64,000 bases of DNA from Mycobacterium pinniadriaticum (GCF_026242045.1 NZ_JAPJDO010000007.1:183147-247146), one strand, 5' to 3'; shown: positions 44,787 through 53,769, numbered from the stretch's first letter. The notes: generated from the letters alone by a model not told the origin. Program-made: numbers and translations.

Positions 44787-45551
44787 GTGCTCCCGCAACC
44801 GGCAGCGCAGCCGACTCTCATTCAAAGCCTCCAACGGGGCATGCAGCTGGTCGAGTCGGTCAGCGCGCAGGGGCCGCTCACCGCACGCGCGCTCAGCGAC
44901 GCGACTGGCATCGTCCTACCCACGACCTATCACCTCCTTCGTACCCTGGTCCACGAGGGCTATCTGCATCGGTGCTCCGACGGCCGGTATGCGTTGGGCG
45001 AGCAGTTCGCTTCGGTGACACAGCTGGAACGACGGGCCCGTGGATTGCGGATGATCCGCGAACAGATGGCAGAACTCGCCGCCTCGGGACGGGTCAGCGT
45101 CAGTCTCGCAGCCCTGTGCAACGATGAGATCGTCGTAACCCAGTTCGTTGCGCACCCTTGCGCACCACGGTTCGAATGTTGGCCCGGCATGGTGGTTCCC
45201 GGGCATGCCACCGCCATCGGGAAGGCGATCCTGGCCCGGATGGGACCCGACCAACGCGCCGGCTACCTTGCCCGGCATCCGCTCGAGGTTTTCACCGGAC
45301 AGACCGTCACGACGTCCTGGCGGCTCGAGGAGGACCTGAGCGCGTCCCACCCGATACACAGCGATCAGCAATTCCGGTATGGAATCTCCTGTGCGGCAGT
45401 GCCACTGAAACTCGAATCGGGAATCGCGGCACTGGGTGCGACGTACTCCTCGACCCGTGCGGCGCGCTTCCGCGACGGCATCGATGAGCTGCTCGTCGAT
45501 GCCGCCAACCGGACCGCCGAAGCGATGGAACTCACCGCGCCGACGGCCTGA
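44787..45551 (+). CDS. IclR-family transcriptional regulator
   Basis: The 254-residue regulator has an N-terminal winged HTH (TLIQSLQRGMQLVESVSAQG, LPTTYHLLRTLVHEG; 10-75) and a C-terminal IclR effector domain with GHATAIGKAILA (near 144) and SCAAVPLKL (near 205). No ribosome site separates it from the preceding HTH unit, so translation is probably coupled, or arises by readthrough of the single TGA. IclR activators often bind just upstream of the -35 of catabolic promoters, which fits the shared island module. Confidence 0.9.
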   Translation: MLPQPAAQPTLIQSLQRGMQLVESVSAQGPLTARALSDATGIVLPTTYHLLRTLVHEGYLHRCSDGRYALGEQFASVTQLERRARGLRMIREQMAELAASGRVSVSLAALCNDEIVVTQFVAHPCAPRFECWPGMVVPGHATAIGKAILARMGPDQRAGYLARHPLEVFTGQTVTTSWRLEEDLSASHPIHSDQQFRYGISCAAVPLKLESGIAALGATYSSTRAARFRDGIDELLVDAANRTAEAMELTAPTA

Positions 45552-45602
45552 CTGGCGCCACGCTCGCGACATGCAGCGGGTACCGTACGGCGCCTGCCTC
45601 GC

Positions 45603-45624
45603 CATCTGAAAAATGGGCCGTTGC
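45603..45624 (+). promoter_or_regulatory. Island promoter module, copy A
   Basis: CATCTGAA, nine bases, GTTGC. TTGCCG followed after 17 bases by TGCACT could be -35 and -10. It lies 137 bases before the first acyl-CoA synthetase gene. The 14 bases from GGCCGTTGCC back to CATCTGAA match copy B closely. Confidence 0.7.
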
Positions 45625-45739
45625 CGTCAACGCGCCGCTGTAATGCACTCGTAAGACGAGCCGTTGACTTCGACAGCCCGCAACCGACTTACGCCACGGC
45701 ATCGCCATCGCGGTTACCAGACGGGAGATCTTGAGAGGT

Positions 45740-47362
45740 ATGTCGTTGGTGAGTGACAGCACGGTCAAGAGCGAATCAACGGTCGTCGGGCTGCTGGCCA
45801 CCTGTGTCGAGGAGCACCCCGACACGATGTTTCTGGATCTGGCCGGCATCGAGTACCGCTATGCCGACGTATGGCAGAGGTCGCTGGATCTGGCCGGCGC
45901 ACTGCGGGCCTGCGGTGTGCGGTCCGGCCAGACTGTGGTGAGCCTGCAGGACACCCACATCGATGCGGTTGCGTCCTGGATCGGCACCAACATGCTCGGC
46001 GCCGTCTGGGTGGGAGCCAACACCGCGTTGCGGGGAGAGTTTCTCCGGCACGTCGTCACCGATGCCGGCGCCGCTGTGTTGGTTGCCGAGCCTGACCTCG
46101 TCGACCGGCTCAACGCGATCGGCGCGCACCTGCCACACGTCGACCTTGTCCTCCAACGAGGTTCGGAGCCGCCACGGGCTGGTCGGCAGCTTCGTGTCGA
46201 GGCGCTCGACGATTACCGGTGCCGCCCGGTGCCCGATCCGCAGATCGGCACACCGAACGATCTGACGTGCCTGACCTACACCGGTGGCACCACGGGTCCG
46301 TCCAAGGGCTGCATGATCAGCAATGCCTACGCTGTCAACATCGGCCGTCGTGGTCTGCTGCAGACCCAGCGCCAGTGCGGCGAACTCAACTGGAACCCAT
46401 TGCCGATGTTTCACCTCAACGTGCTGTCGATGACGCTGATCGGGAGCATGCTTATCGGAGGTAGCGCTGCACTTGCACAACGCTTTTCGGCATCACGCTT
46501 CTGGCCCGAGATCGAGCGCACCGGTGCGAGGGTGGTCAATCTGATCGGCGGTCTGCCGGCGATCATCGCCCAGCTGCCGGACACCCCCGAATCGACGCGG
46601 TGCTTCGGACAGATCCGGATGGTGCACGCCGTCCCTTTCCCTGCGGGGTTACAAGATGTGTGGCGCAAACGATTTGGCGTGAAGATTCCCGGAGCGCTCG
46701 GCTACGGGATGACTGAAGTCTTTCCCATCACGTTTTCTGAACCGGACGACCAGGCACCACCCGAGTCGGCCGGACGTGTTAACGGTGAGGATCTGGAAGT
46801 ACGTATCGTCGATGACGAGGACAATGAGGTCACGGTCGGTGAGGTCGGCGAGATCGTCTGTCGGCCAAAGCGGTCCAACGTGATGTTCGGCGGCTATTGG
46901 CGTCGACCCGAGGCGACCGTCGCGGCGACCCGTAATCTGTGGTTCCACACCGGTGACCTCGGGCGCTTCGACGAGGCGGGGTTCTTCTATTTCGTCGACC
47001 GTAAGAACGACTACATGCGACGCCGTGGCGAGAACATCTCCAGCCAGGAGCTGGAGGCCACCTACCTCACCCATCCGGACATTCTTCAGGTCGCGGTGCA
47101 CGCGGTGCCGTCGGAGCTCACCGAAGACGACGTCAAGGTCACCGCGGTGCTGCGGGTGGAATCGGCCCTGACGCCGACCGAGCTGTTCGAGTGGTCCAAG
47201 GAGTGGGTGCCCTACTTCGCCCTGCCGCGCTACATCGAATTCAGATCGGAGCTGCCCGTGAGTCCGCTCGGTAGGGTGCACAAGTACCAGTTGCGCGACG
47301 AGGGATGCACCGCCACCACGTGGGATCGGGAAACGGCCGGTGTGTCGTGGGAACGCCGATGA
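45740..47362 (+). CDS. AMP-forming acyl-CoA synthetase (CaiC-like)
   Basis: The 540-residue adenylate-forming enzyme has P-loop TYTGGTTGPSKG (near 180), the A5 motif GYGMTE (near 320), HTGDLG (near 403) and the hinge/catalytic region RKNDYMRRRGENIS (near 417), with a late Lys in GRVHKYQLR. It resembles crotonobetaine/carnitine-CoA ligase and related carboxylic-acid:CoA ligases, and should activate the island's acid substrate. ATG 45740 has a GAGAGG ribosome site. It is first in an operon with the aldolase-like and thiolase genes (ATGA overlap). Confidence 0.88.
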   Translation: MSLVSDSTVKSESTVVGLLATCVEEHPDTMFLDLAGIEYRYADVWQRSLDLAGALRACGVRSGQTVVSLQDTHIDAVASWIGTNMLGAVWVGANTALRGEFLRHVVTDAGAAVLVAEPDLVDRLNAIGAHLPHVDLVLQRGSEPPRAGRQLRVEALDDYRCRPVPDPQIGTPNDLTCLTYTGGTTGPSKGCMISNAYAVNIGRRGLLQTQRQCGELNWNPLPMFHLNVLSMTLIGSMLIGGSAALAQRFSASRFWPEIERTGARVVNLIGGLPAIIAQLPDTPESTRCFGQIRMVHAVPFPAGLQDVWRKRFGVKIPGALGYGMTEVFPITFSEPDDQAPPESAGRVNGEDLEVRIVDDEDNEVTVGEVGEIVCRPKRSNVMFGGYWRRPEATVAATRNLWFHTGDLGRFDEAGFFYFVDRKNDYMRRRGENISSQELEATYLTHPDILQVAVHAVPSELTEDDVKVTAVLRVESALTPTELFEWSKEWVPYFALPRYIEFRSELPVSPLGRVHKYQLRDEGCTATTWDRETAGVSWERR

Positions 47363-48540
47363 GCGCCGAGACCGTGCGGGACCGGTGCGCGATCATCGGT
47401 GTCGGCAATACCGATTACACCTTCAACTCGGGGCGCTCCACGCTGACGCTGGCGGCCCAGGCGGGCAGTGCCGCGATCAGTGACGCGGGACTGGAGCCGT
47501 TCGATATCGACGGCATAGTGCGATGCGAGATGGACGAGGTTCTGCATGCCGACCTCGCCGCAACGCTTGGTTTGGAGAACGTGGCCTTCTGGGCTGCGGG
47601 TAGTTGGGCGGGAGCCGCGCCGTGCGGCATGGTCGGCCTGGCGGTCAATGCGATTCTCGCCGGTCAGGCGACAAACGTGTTGGTGTTCCGTTCGCTCAAC
47701 GGGCGATCGGGCCGGCGGTTCGGCCGGGAATGGTCGAGTGGCCAAGCGGTCGGCGGCGGCGGAAGCTACCTTGAGTTCCTAGCGCCCTACGGAGTGCAGT
47801 CTCCCGGCATGGCCTATGCGTTGTTCGCGCGCAAACACATGATCGACTACGGAACCACCAGTGAGCAACTCGGCCATATCGCGGTGGCCTGTCACGCCCG
47901 CGCGAATGAGAACCCAGGCGCTCAGCGACATGGGCACCCCCTGTCGATGGCCGACTACCTCGCATCGCGGATGATCGCCGATCCACTCCGCCGCTACGAC
48001 TTCTGCCTGGAGACCGACGGGGCTGCCGCGGTGATCGTCTCGGCCGCCGAACGTGCACGGGACGGGTCCAAGCCAACGGTATTGATCCGGGCAGTGACCC
48101 AGGGAGACGAACCGGTGGCCCGCCAGGGCGGGCTGTGGGGAAACCTTCTCACCGGGCCGCTGACGAATGCCAGTGCCGCCCTGGCCGACCGGCTCTACCG
48201 TTTGGCGGGGATGGGGCCGGACGATATCGATGTCGCGCAGTTCTACGACTGTTTCACGATCACTGTTCTGATGCAGATCGAAGACTACGGATTCTGCAAG
48301 CGAGGGGAAGGCGGTCCGTTCGCTGCCAGCGGCGCACTGGAATTGGACGGTGCGCTACCGATCAACACCTCCGGCGGCAACCTGGCCGACGGCTACATCC
48401 ACGGGCTCAGCCACATCGTCGAGGGCGTCCGCCAGCTGCGCGGCGAGTCCACGTCGACGGTGCCCGGCGCCGAAACATGTCTTGTCACCTCCGGGATGCC
48501 CGGCCCGGGTTCCAGTGCCCTGATTCTGCGCACCGGCTAA
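47359..48540 (+). CDS. Thiolase-fold lipid-transfer protein, Ltp2-like aldolase
   Basis: The 393-residue protein is strikingly like Ltp2 (Rv3540c), the steroid side-chain retro-aldolase: GVGNTDYTFNSGRS at the N-terminus, FRSLNGRSGRRFG (near 114), GFCKRGEG and INTSGGNLADGYIHG. Tyr296 (QFYDCF) and Tyr346 (DGYIHG) match tyrosines thought catalytic in Ltp2. It should cleave a 3-hydroxyacyl-CoA to a shorter acyl-CoA and a ketone or aldehyde. Ltp2 needs a DUF35 partner (ChsH2); a DUF35 protein is encoded at 51117. It is coupled to the upstream ligase. Confidence 0.82.
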   Translation: MSAETVRDRCAIIGVGNTDYTFNSGRSTLTLAAQAGSAAISDAGLEPFDIDGIVRCEMDEVLHADLAATLGLENVAFWAAGSWAGAAPCGMVGLAVNAILAGQATNVLVFRSLNGRSGRRFGREWSSGQAVGGGGSYLEFLAPYGVQSPGMAYALFARKHMIDYGTTSEQLGHIAVACHARANENPGAQRHGHPLSMADYLASRMIADPLRRYDFCLETDGAAAVIVSAAERARDGSKPTVLIRAVTQGDEPVARQGGLWGNLLTGPLTNASAALADRLYRLAGMGPDDIDVAQFYDCFTITVLMQIEDYGFCKRGEGGPFAASGALELDGALPINTSGGNLADGYIHGLSHIVEGVRQLRGESTSTVPGAETCLVTSGMPGPGSSALILRTG

Positions 48541-48563
48541 TGCGCGCCGAGAGGAGAATAGTT

Positions 48564-49790
48564 GTGAGCGAACCGATCTACATCCTGGGTGGTTGGCAGT
48601 CCGACTTCGCCGAAAAAGCGCCAGAGGGCCAGATCTATCCACTGCTGGAAGCCGCCACAGTGGGTGCCCTGACGGATGCCCATGTCGGGCCCGGCGATGT
48701 GGATGTCATCCACGTCGGCAACTTCGCCGGGGAGATCTTCAACGGGCAGGGACAATTGGGCGGCATGGTGGCCGCGATCCATCCCGACCTCGCCGGTAAG
48801 CCGGCATCTCGGCACGAGGCTGCCTGCGCGTCGGGCAGCATGGCAGCGTTGGCGGCAATGGCCGACCTCGAAAGCGGCCGCTATGAGTGTGCCCTCGTCG
48901 TTGGTGCTGAGGTCCTTCGCAATATCGGCGGCCAAGAAGCCGGTCTGCGGCTCGGATGCGCAGCGTGGGCCGGCCGGGAGGTGGTCGACGAACCGTTCCC
49001 ATGGCCGGCGATGTTCGGCCGCATCGGCGAGGAGTACGACCGCCGCTACGGCCTGGACCATCGTCATCTCGGACGCATCGCCGAAATCAACATCTCCAAT
49101 GCACGGCGAAATCCCAGGGCGCAGACCAGAAGCTGGGAGCTGACCAAGGAGTCCTTCTACGAGGACGACATTCAGAATCCGGTGGTGCGCGGTCCGCTTC
49201 GGCGCCAGGACTGCAGCCGGATCACCGACGGATCGGCCGCCGTCGTGCTAGCCTCTCGCAGCTTCGCCGCGAGCTGGGCGCGATATCGTAACGTCACCCT
49301 TGACGGCATACCCCGAATCCTGGGGTGGGGACATCGCACCGGAACGATGCTGTTGGAGGACAAGTTCGCGGCCAGCGCCGACAGCGAGTACGTCTTCCCG
49401 CACTTGCGCCAAGCCATCCTCGACGCGTATCGGCGCGCTGGCTGCAATGGCCCACACGATCTGGACGTGATCGAAACCCATGACTGCTTTTCGGTTTCGG
49501 AGTACGCCGCAATCGATCACTTCGGCATCACCTCGCCGGGCAAATCCTGGCAAGCGGTCGAAGACGGTGTCATCGAGTTCGATGGCGAACTGCCGGTGAA
49601 CCCCAGCGGCGGCCTTCTCGGCTTGGGGCATCCGGTCGGGGCGACCGGTGTGCGGATGCTCCTGGATGGCGCCAGACAAGCATCCGGACGGGCTGGCGAG
49701 TATCAGGTGCCACGAGCAAAGAAGGTGGGTCTGTTGAATATTGGCGGGTCCGCGACGACGGTGGCGAGCTTCGTCGTCGGCCTCGACTGA
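48564..49790 (+). CDS. Thiolase / acetyl-CoA acetyltransferase
   Basis: The 408-residue thiolase-superfamily enzyme has the nucleophile Cys in HEAACASGSM (near 88), the acid/base His in ETHDCFS and the C-terminal GLLGLGHPVGATG (near 352). The last catalytic element reads LLNIGGSATT, with Asn where classical thiolases have Cys; I believe this is common in this mycobacterial subgroup. It would cleave a 3-oxoacyl-CoA. GTG 48564 follows a GAGAGGAG ribosome site; ATG 48540, overlapping the previous stop, is the alternative. Confidence 0.85.
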   Translation: MSEPIYILGGWQSDFAEKAPEGQIYPLLEAATVGALTDAHVGPGDVDVIHVGNFAGEIFNGQGQLGGMVAAIHPDLAGKPASRHEAACASGSMAALAAMADLESGRYECALVVGAEVLRNIGGQEAGLRLGCAAWAGREVVDEPFPWPAMFGRIGEEYDRRYGLDHRHLGRIAEINISNARRNPRAQTRSWELTKESFYEDDIQNPVVRGPLRRQDCSRITDGSAAVVLASRSFAASWARYRNVTLDGIPRILGWGHRTGTMLLEDKFAASADSEYVFPHLRQAILDAYRRAGCNGPHDLDVIETHDCFSVSEYAAIDHFGITSPGKSWQAVEDGVIEFDGELPVNPSGGLLGLGHPVGATGVRMLLDGARQASGRAGEYQVPRAKKVGLLNIGGSATTVASFVVGLD

Positions 49791-49805
49791 GGACCCACAT
49801 CTCAT

Positions 49806-49827
49806 CATCTGAATACGTGGCCGTTGC
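49806..49827 (+). promoter_or_regulatory. Island promoter module, copy B
   Basis: CATCTGAA, nine bases, GTTGC, 100 bases before the first amidohydrolase gene. The 10 bases GGCCGTTGCC equal copy A. No clear -10 is seen at 17 bases. Confidence 0.65.
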
Positions 49828-49905
49828 CTGGGCCCGGTGGTGTCGGAGAGTCTTGCCAGTAACGAACTCCTTCTGCCGATTCCACGACCGAAACTTGGAG
49901 GGGCC

Positions 49906-51114
49906 ATGGGCTCAAATCTGATCATCGACACCGACACCCACATCACCGAACCGCCGGATTTATGGACCTCGCGGATGTCTCGCGATCGCTGGGGCAGCAT
50001 GATCCCGGAAGTGAAGTGGGTCGAGGAGAAGCAGGGCGAGTACTGGTGCATGGACGGACAGCCGGTGTTCACGGTCGGCACCTGCATCATGGTTCCCGAC
50101 GATGACGGTAAGCCGATGCGGTCGCCGAGATTCCCCGACTATGCCGACCGCTTCGCCTCGATGCATCCCTCGGCCTACGACGCCAAGGCGCGGCTGGAAG
50201 TGATGGACGCATACGGGATCCAGGCTGCAGCTCTGTTCCCGAACCTCGGTTTCGTCGGTCCCAACATCTTTGCGGTGGCCGGACCCGATGCACTGGAATT
50301 CCAGACTGCTGCGTTGCAGGCGTACAACGACTTCCTCCTCGACTGGAGCTCGGTGGCTCCCGACCGGCTGCTCTCGCTGGCGTTGATCCCCTACTGGGAC
50401 GTCAACGCGGCCGTGGCCGAGATCGAGCGGTGCGCCGCAGCGGGCCACAAGGGATTGGTGTCCACCGGCAAGCCCCACGAGCACGGCTACCCGCTGCTGG
50501 CCGACCGCTACTGGGATCCGATGTGGGCCGCAGCCGAGGACGCGGGACTGTCTATCAGTTTCCACGTCGGGGGCGGTAACCTGAGCCGGCATCTCAACGA
50601 CGAGCGCACCCGGGTCGAGGGCTGGCGTTCCACGTTGACCCGGTTGACGACCTCGTTCTTCCTTGAGAGCGGCATTACGTTGGCCGACCTGTTGATGTCG
50701 GGGGTGCTGGCGCGTTACCCGAAGTTGCGGTTCGTCTCGGTGGAGAGCGCGGTCGGCTGGATCCCGTTCCTTTTGGAAGCCTTGGACTTCCACTTTGACA
50801 AGTACGAGCCCTGGCGTGAGCGCCCAGAGTTCTCCGCCGACGGTATGAAGCCCAGTGATTACTTCCACCGACAGGTCTTCGCCAACTACTGGTACGAGGA
50901 TCTGAAACCGTGGCACATCGAGGCCATTGGTGCGGACAACCTGCTTTTCGAGACGGACTATCCGCATCAGACGTGCCTGGACCGGCAGGAGATCGAGACC
51001 TCGATCAACGAGGGACTGGCCGGCGTCAGCGAGACAGTCAAGGAAAAGATCCTGTGGCGCAATGCCGCGTCGTTGTTCAACATGGATATCGTCAAGCTCG
51101 AGAGCCTGACCTGA
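49906..51114 (+). CDS. Amidohydrolase-2 family enzyme
   Basis: The 402-residue TIM-barrel enzyme belongs to the amidohydrolase-2 (ACMSD/resorcylate decarboxylase) family: metal site DTDTH (8-12), His in SFHVGGG (near 219) and Asp in LLFETDYPHQ (near 351). Such enzymes decarboxylate or hydrolyse aromatic or unsaturated acids. ATG 49906 has a strong CTTGGAGGGG ribosome site. It is followed after 2 bases by the DUF35 gene. A second, distinct member lies at 57198. Confidence 0.87.
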   Translation: MGSNLIIDTDTHITEPPDLWTSRMSRDRWGSMIPEVKWVEEKQGEYWCMDGQPVFTVGTCIMVPDDDGKPMRSPRFPDYADRFASMHPSAYDAKARLEVMDAYGIQAAALFPNLGFVGPNIFAVAGPDALEFQTAALQAYNDFLLDWSSVAPDRLLSLALIPYWDVNAAVAEIERCAAAGHKGLVSTGKPHEHGYPLLADRYWDPMWAAAEDAGLSISFHVGGGNLSRHLNDERTRVEGWRSTLTRLTTSFFLESGITLADLLMSGVLARYPKLRFVSVESAVGWIPFLLEALDFHFDKYEPWRERPEFSADGMKPSDYFHRQVFANYWYEDLKPWHIEAIGADNLLFETDYPHQTCLDRQEIETSINEGLAGVSETVKEKILWRNAASLFNMDIVKLESLT

Positions 51115-51116
51115 CG

Positions 51117-51599
51117 GTGGGCGCCACCCCAACGGTGCCACTTCCGGTCCTCAGCGATCCCGATACGGCCGGATTCTGGTTGTCGGCACAACGAGGAGAA
51201 GTGGCGATCTGTGCCTGTGCGAACTGCGGTCAGGTATTGCATCTGCCGCGTTCGTATTGTCACGCTTGCCGGTCATGGATCGTCGAGTGGAAGACAGTGA
51301 CCCCGACGGCCAGCCTGGTGTCATGGACGGTCGCCGAGCATCAGGTGCACCCAGCCTTCCCGGTGCCATACACGCTGGTGCTGGTCGAGTTGGATGACGC
51401 TCCGCAGGTGCGATGGGCGGGCTACCTCCAAGGTAGGCCAGACCTTCGCGCCGGGATGCGGATGAGAGCGGCCTTTGTGAGCCCGGCAGACGGAGTCACT
51501 CTGGTGAACTGGGTGCCCGATCCGGACGAAGGGGAGAGCGACGAGAGGAACGCGGATCATGGTGCACCATTTGAAGTTTCGGATAATGCATTGAGTTGA
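51117..51599 (+). CDS. DUF35 OB-fold/zinc-ribbon protein (ChsH2-like partner)
   Basis: The 160-residue protein has the rubredoxin-like zinc ribbon CANCGQVLHLPRSYCHACRSW (four Cys; residues about 38-58, quoted in part) and an OB-fold with TASLVSWTVAEHQVHPAF (near 68). DUF35 proteins bind acyl-CoA and act with thiolase-fold enzymes such as Ltp2. The likely partner is the Ltp2-like protein at 47359, although its gene is in another transcription unit. GTG 51117 follows the amidohydrolase stop by 2 bases. Confidence 0.85.
   Translation: MGATPTVPLPVLSDPDTAGFWLSAQRGEVAICACANCGQVLHLPRSYCHACRSWIVEWKTVTPTASLVSWTVAEHQVHPAFPVPYTLVLVELDDAPQVRWAGYLQGRPDLRAGMRMRAAFVSPADGVTLVNWVPDPDEGESDERNADHGAPFEVSDNALS
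51568..51589 (+). promoter_or_regulatory. Weak island promoter module, copy G
   Basis: CATTTGAA, nine bases, AATGC, inside the end of the DUF35 gene, 157 bases before the epoxide-hydrolase-like gene. Only the first half matches well, so this is tentative. Confidence 0.3.
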
Positions 51600-51620
51600 C
51601 GCGAATCCTTACGGTGGTTC

Positions 51621-51657
51621 TGTCAGTGCGGCGCAGCGAATTGCGCCGATTCTGACA
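51621..51657. terminator. Stem-loop between DUF35 and epoxide-hydrolase-like genes
   Basis: TGTCAG/CTGACA (51621-51626, 51652-51657) and CGGCGCA/TGCGCCG (51629-51635, 51642-51648) form a 13-pair stem with a small internal loop and a 6-base loop. No T run follows. A terminator or operator are both possible. Confidence 0.6.
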
Positions 51658-51724
51658 AGTCGTGGCCAGGGCGGCCCCGGCTTGCTGCGGATTTCAACCG
51701 ACCACAACCCTAGGAGTACACGAC

Positions 51725-52153
51725 ATGAGCAACGAGGCCGTCGTCCAAGCCTTTCTCAAAGGCATGGAGAAGCCCATCTCCCAGATTCCGGAACACCTCC
51801 GGAGCTCCATGACCGAAGACTGTGTCTGGGGCAACTCGGGATTCCCGCCCGCCGTGGGGCTGGAGGACATCGCGGCCAAGCACGAGATGAGCAGTGTGGT
51901 CTTCGGTGAGTATGTCCTTCACGCGGAGATCCTGCACATCGCCGAAGGTGCCGACGGTGTCGTCTTCACCGAGCGGATGGACTACGGCCGGACTTTGGCG
52001 GGGGAGGAGATCTTGACGGTCCCCGTGGTCGGTGTGTTCGAAGTCCGGGACGGCAAGATAGCCCGCTGGACCGACTACTTCGATCCTCGCGGCCTGCTCG
52101 ACGCGCTGTCTGTGTTGCCCGACGTCGAAGCATTCTTCACCGGAAAGAAGTAG
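51725..52153 (+). CDS. Limonene-epoxide-hydrolase-like (SnoaL/NTF2 fold)
   Basis: The 142-residue alpha+beta cone protein has the spacing of limonene-1,2-epoxide hydrolase active-site residues: Trp35/Asn37 (Tyr/Asn in LEH), Arg84, Asp86 and Asp117, in CVWGNSG, ERMDYG and WTDYFD. The distance between the two aspartates is the same as in LEH (31). It may hydrate an epoxide or a related activated intermediate. ATG 51725 follows a TAGGAG ribosome site. A strong hairpin follows the gene. Confidence 0.7.
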   Translation: MSNEAVVQAFLKGMEKPISQIPEHLRSSMTEDCVWGNSGFPPAVGLEDIAAKHEMSSVVFGEYVLHAEILHIAEGADGVVFTERMDYGRTLAGEEILTVPVVGVFEVRDGKIARWTDYFDPRGLLDALSVLPDVEAFFTGKK

Positions 52154-52172
52154 AAGGCGGTACGACCCCCGA

Positions 52173-52217
52173 GCGGTATGGCGAGGCTGTCGTTGTCCAG
52201 CAGTCTCGCCATACCGC
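52173..52217. terminator. Strong hairpin after the epoxide-hydrolase-like gene
   Basis: GCGGTATGGCGAG (52173-52185) pairs perfectly with CTCGCCATACCGC (52205-52217), with GCTG/CAGC as an inner stem. There is no T run, but mycobacterial terminators often lack one. Confidence 0.75.
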
Positions 52218-52266
52218 ACACCTATGCGGACGGCCATCGGCCACTCAAGATCCTGGAGAATGACAT

Positions 52267-53769
52267 GTGGCAGAGAATCTTTCCACCTCCCGGGGCCTCG
52301 ACGGTCACCACGACGGCTGGCCGGCCATGATGGGACTGCTCATCGATGGCGAGCTGAGAGAGGCCGCTGACGGGAAGACGTACGACAACATCAACCCGGC
52401 TACCGAGCAGACGATCGGACAAGCTCCGGATGCCAGTCGCAGCGATGTCGAGGCCGCCGTCGGGGCGGCGCGGCGGGCCTTTGAGGATCTCGAGTGGTCG
52501 CGGGACCCTACCTTCCGCGCGCACTGCCTGCGCCAGTTGCTGGAAGGACTGCGTGCCGAACAGGAACACCTGCGCCGGATCCTGATCGACGAAGCTGGCG
52601 TGCCTGTGGCCCTGACGCATTCGATCTGGCTGGACACGATCATCGATTCCGTTTCCTACTGGGCGGATCTCTCCGAGTCTTACCCGTACGAGACGCAGCT
52701 CACCGCCCACGCAACGCTGGCCGGCGTGTCCTCGCGCCGGATGATCCTGCGGGAGCCGATCGGAGTCGTCGCAGCCATCACGCCGTGGAACTACCCCCTG
52801 CCACTGAACATCTTCAAGGTCGCCGCCGCCTTGGCCGCTGGATGCTCGGTGGTGTTGAAGCCGGCTCCGGACACGCCGTGGAGCGGCACTGCACTCGGTC
52901 GAATCATCGCTGAGCGCACAGATGTTCCCGACGGCATCGTCAACGTGGTGACTTCCGCCGACCCCTTGATAGGTGAGGCACTTGTCCGGGATCGCCGCGT
53001 CGACATGATCACCTTCACCGGTTCGACAGAGGTGGGTAGGCGCATCATGGCGTCGGCCGCCGACAACGTCACCCGGGTCTGCCTCGAACTCGGCGGAAAG
53101 TCCGCGAACATCGTCTTGGACGACGCCGACCTGCCGGCTCTGGCGGCCGGCATCGCGGGAGTTTGCGCTCACGCGGGTCAAGGGTGCGCACTACCGACGC
53201 GCTTGCTGTTGCCCCGCAGCCGATACGACGAGGGCTTGGCTGTCGCCCAGGCCGCGTTCGAGTCGGTCAGTTGTGGGGATCCGAACGATCCTGATGTCAT
53301 CGTCGGGCCGGTCATCAATACGAGGCAACGCGATCGAATCCTCACCATGATCGAGCGGGGAAAGCAGGAAGCTCGAATCCTGGTCGGTGGCGCGCCCGCC
53401 TCGATGCCGTTCGGTTATTACGTCGAACCCACATTGTTCTGTGACGTCGAACCCGACGCGGTGATCGCCCAGGAAGAAATCTTCGGTCCTGTCCTGGCCG
53501 TTATTCCATACGACGACGACGACCACGCCGTGGAAATCGCCAACAACAGCATCTATGGGTTGTCCGGGGCGGTGCACAGTGCAGATATCGACCGAGCCAT
53601 GGCGGTTGCACGCAGACTGCGCACCGGAACGGTGGGCATCAACGGTGGAGTGTGGTTGGCGGCCGACACACCGTTCGGGGGCTACAAGCAGAGCGGTTTG
53701 GGTCGCGAACTCGGTACCGACGGGTTCGCGGAGTTCCTCGAGACCAAGTCGATCGCCCTGCCCGCCTGA
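52267..53769 (+). CDS. Aldehyde dehydrogenase family protein
   Basis: The 500-residue NAD(P)-dependent aldehyde dehydrogenase has Asn in TPWNYPLP (near 176), FTGSTEVG (near 254), the general base Glu in LELGGKSAN (near 276), the nucleophile Cys in GQGCALPTR (near 308) and EEIFGPVL (near 401). It oxidises an aldehyde, plausibly one released by the Ltp2-like aldolase. GTG 52267 has a GGAG ribosome site 10 bases upstream. It is followed after 34 bases by an acyl-CoA synthetase gene. Confidence 0.92.
   Translation: MAENLSTSRGLDGHHDGWPAMMGLLIDGELREAADGKTYDNINPATEQTIGQAPDASRSDVEAAVGAARRAFEDLEWSRDPTFRAHCLRQLLEGLRAEQEHLRRILIDEAGVPVALTHSIWLDTIIDSVSYWADLSESYPYETQLTAHATLAGVSSRRMILREPIGVVAAITPWNYPLPLNIFKVAAALAAGCSVVLKPAPDTPWSGTALGRIIAERTDVPDGIVNVVTSADPLIGEALVRDRRVDMITFTGSTEVGRRIMASAADNVTRVCLELGGKSANIVLDDADLPALAAGIAGVCAHAGQGCALPTRLLLPRSRYDEGLAVAQAAFESVSCGDPNDPDVIVGPVINTRQRDRILTMIERGKQEARILVGGAPASMPFGYYVEPTLFCDVEPDAVIAQEEIFGPVLAVIPYDDDDHAVEIANNSIYGLSGAVHSADIDRAMAVARRLRTGTVGINGGVWLAADTPFGGYKQSGLGRELGTDGFAEFLETKSIALPA

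Noticed and set aside
50899..50921. GATCTGAA inside the first amidohydrolase gene, considered as another island promoter copy
   Set aside because: It is within the coding sequence, and the GTTG half is missing at nine bases.
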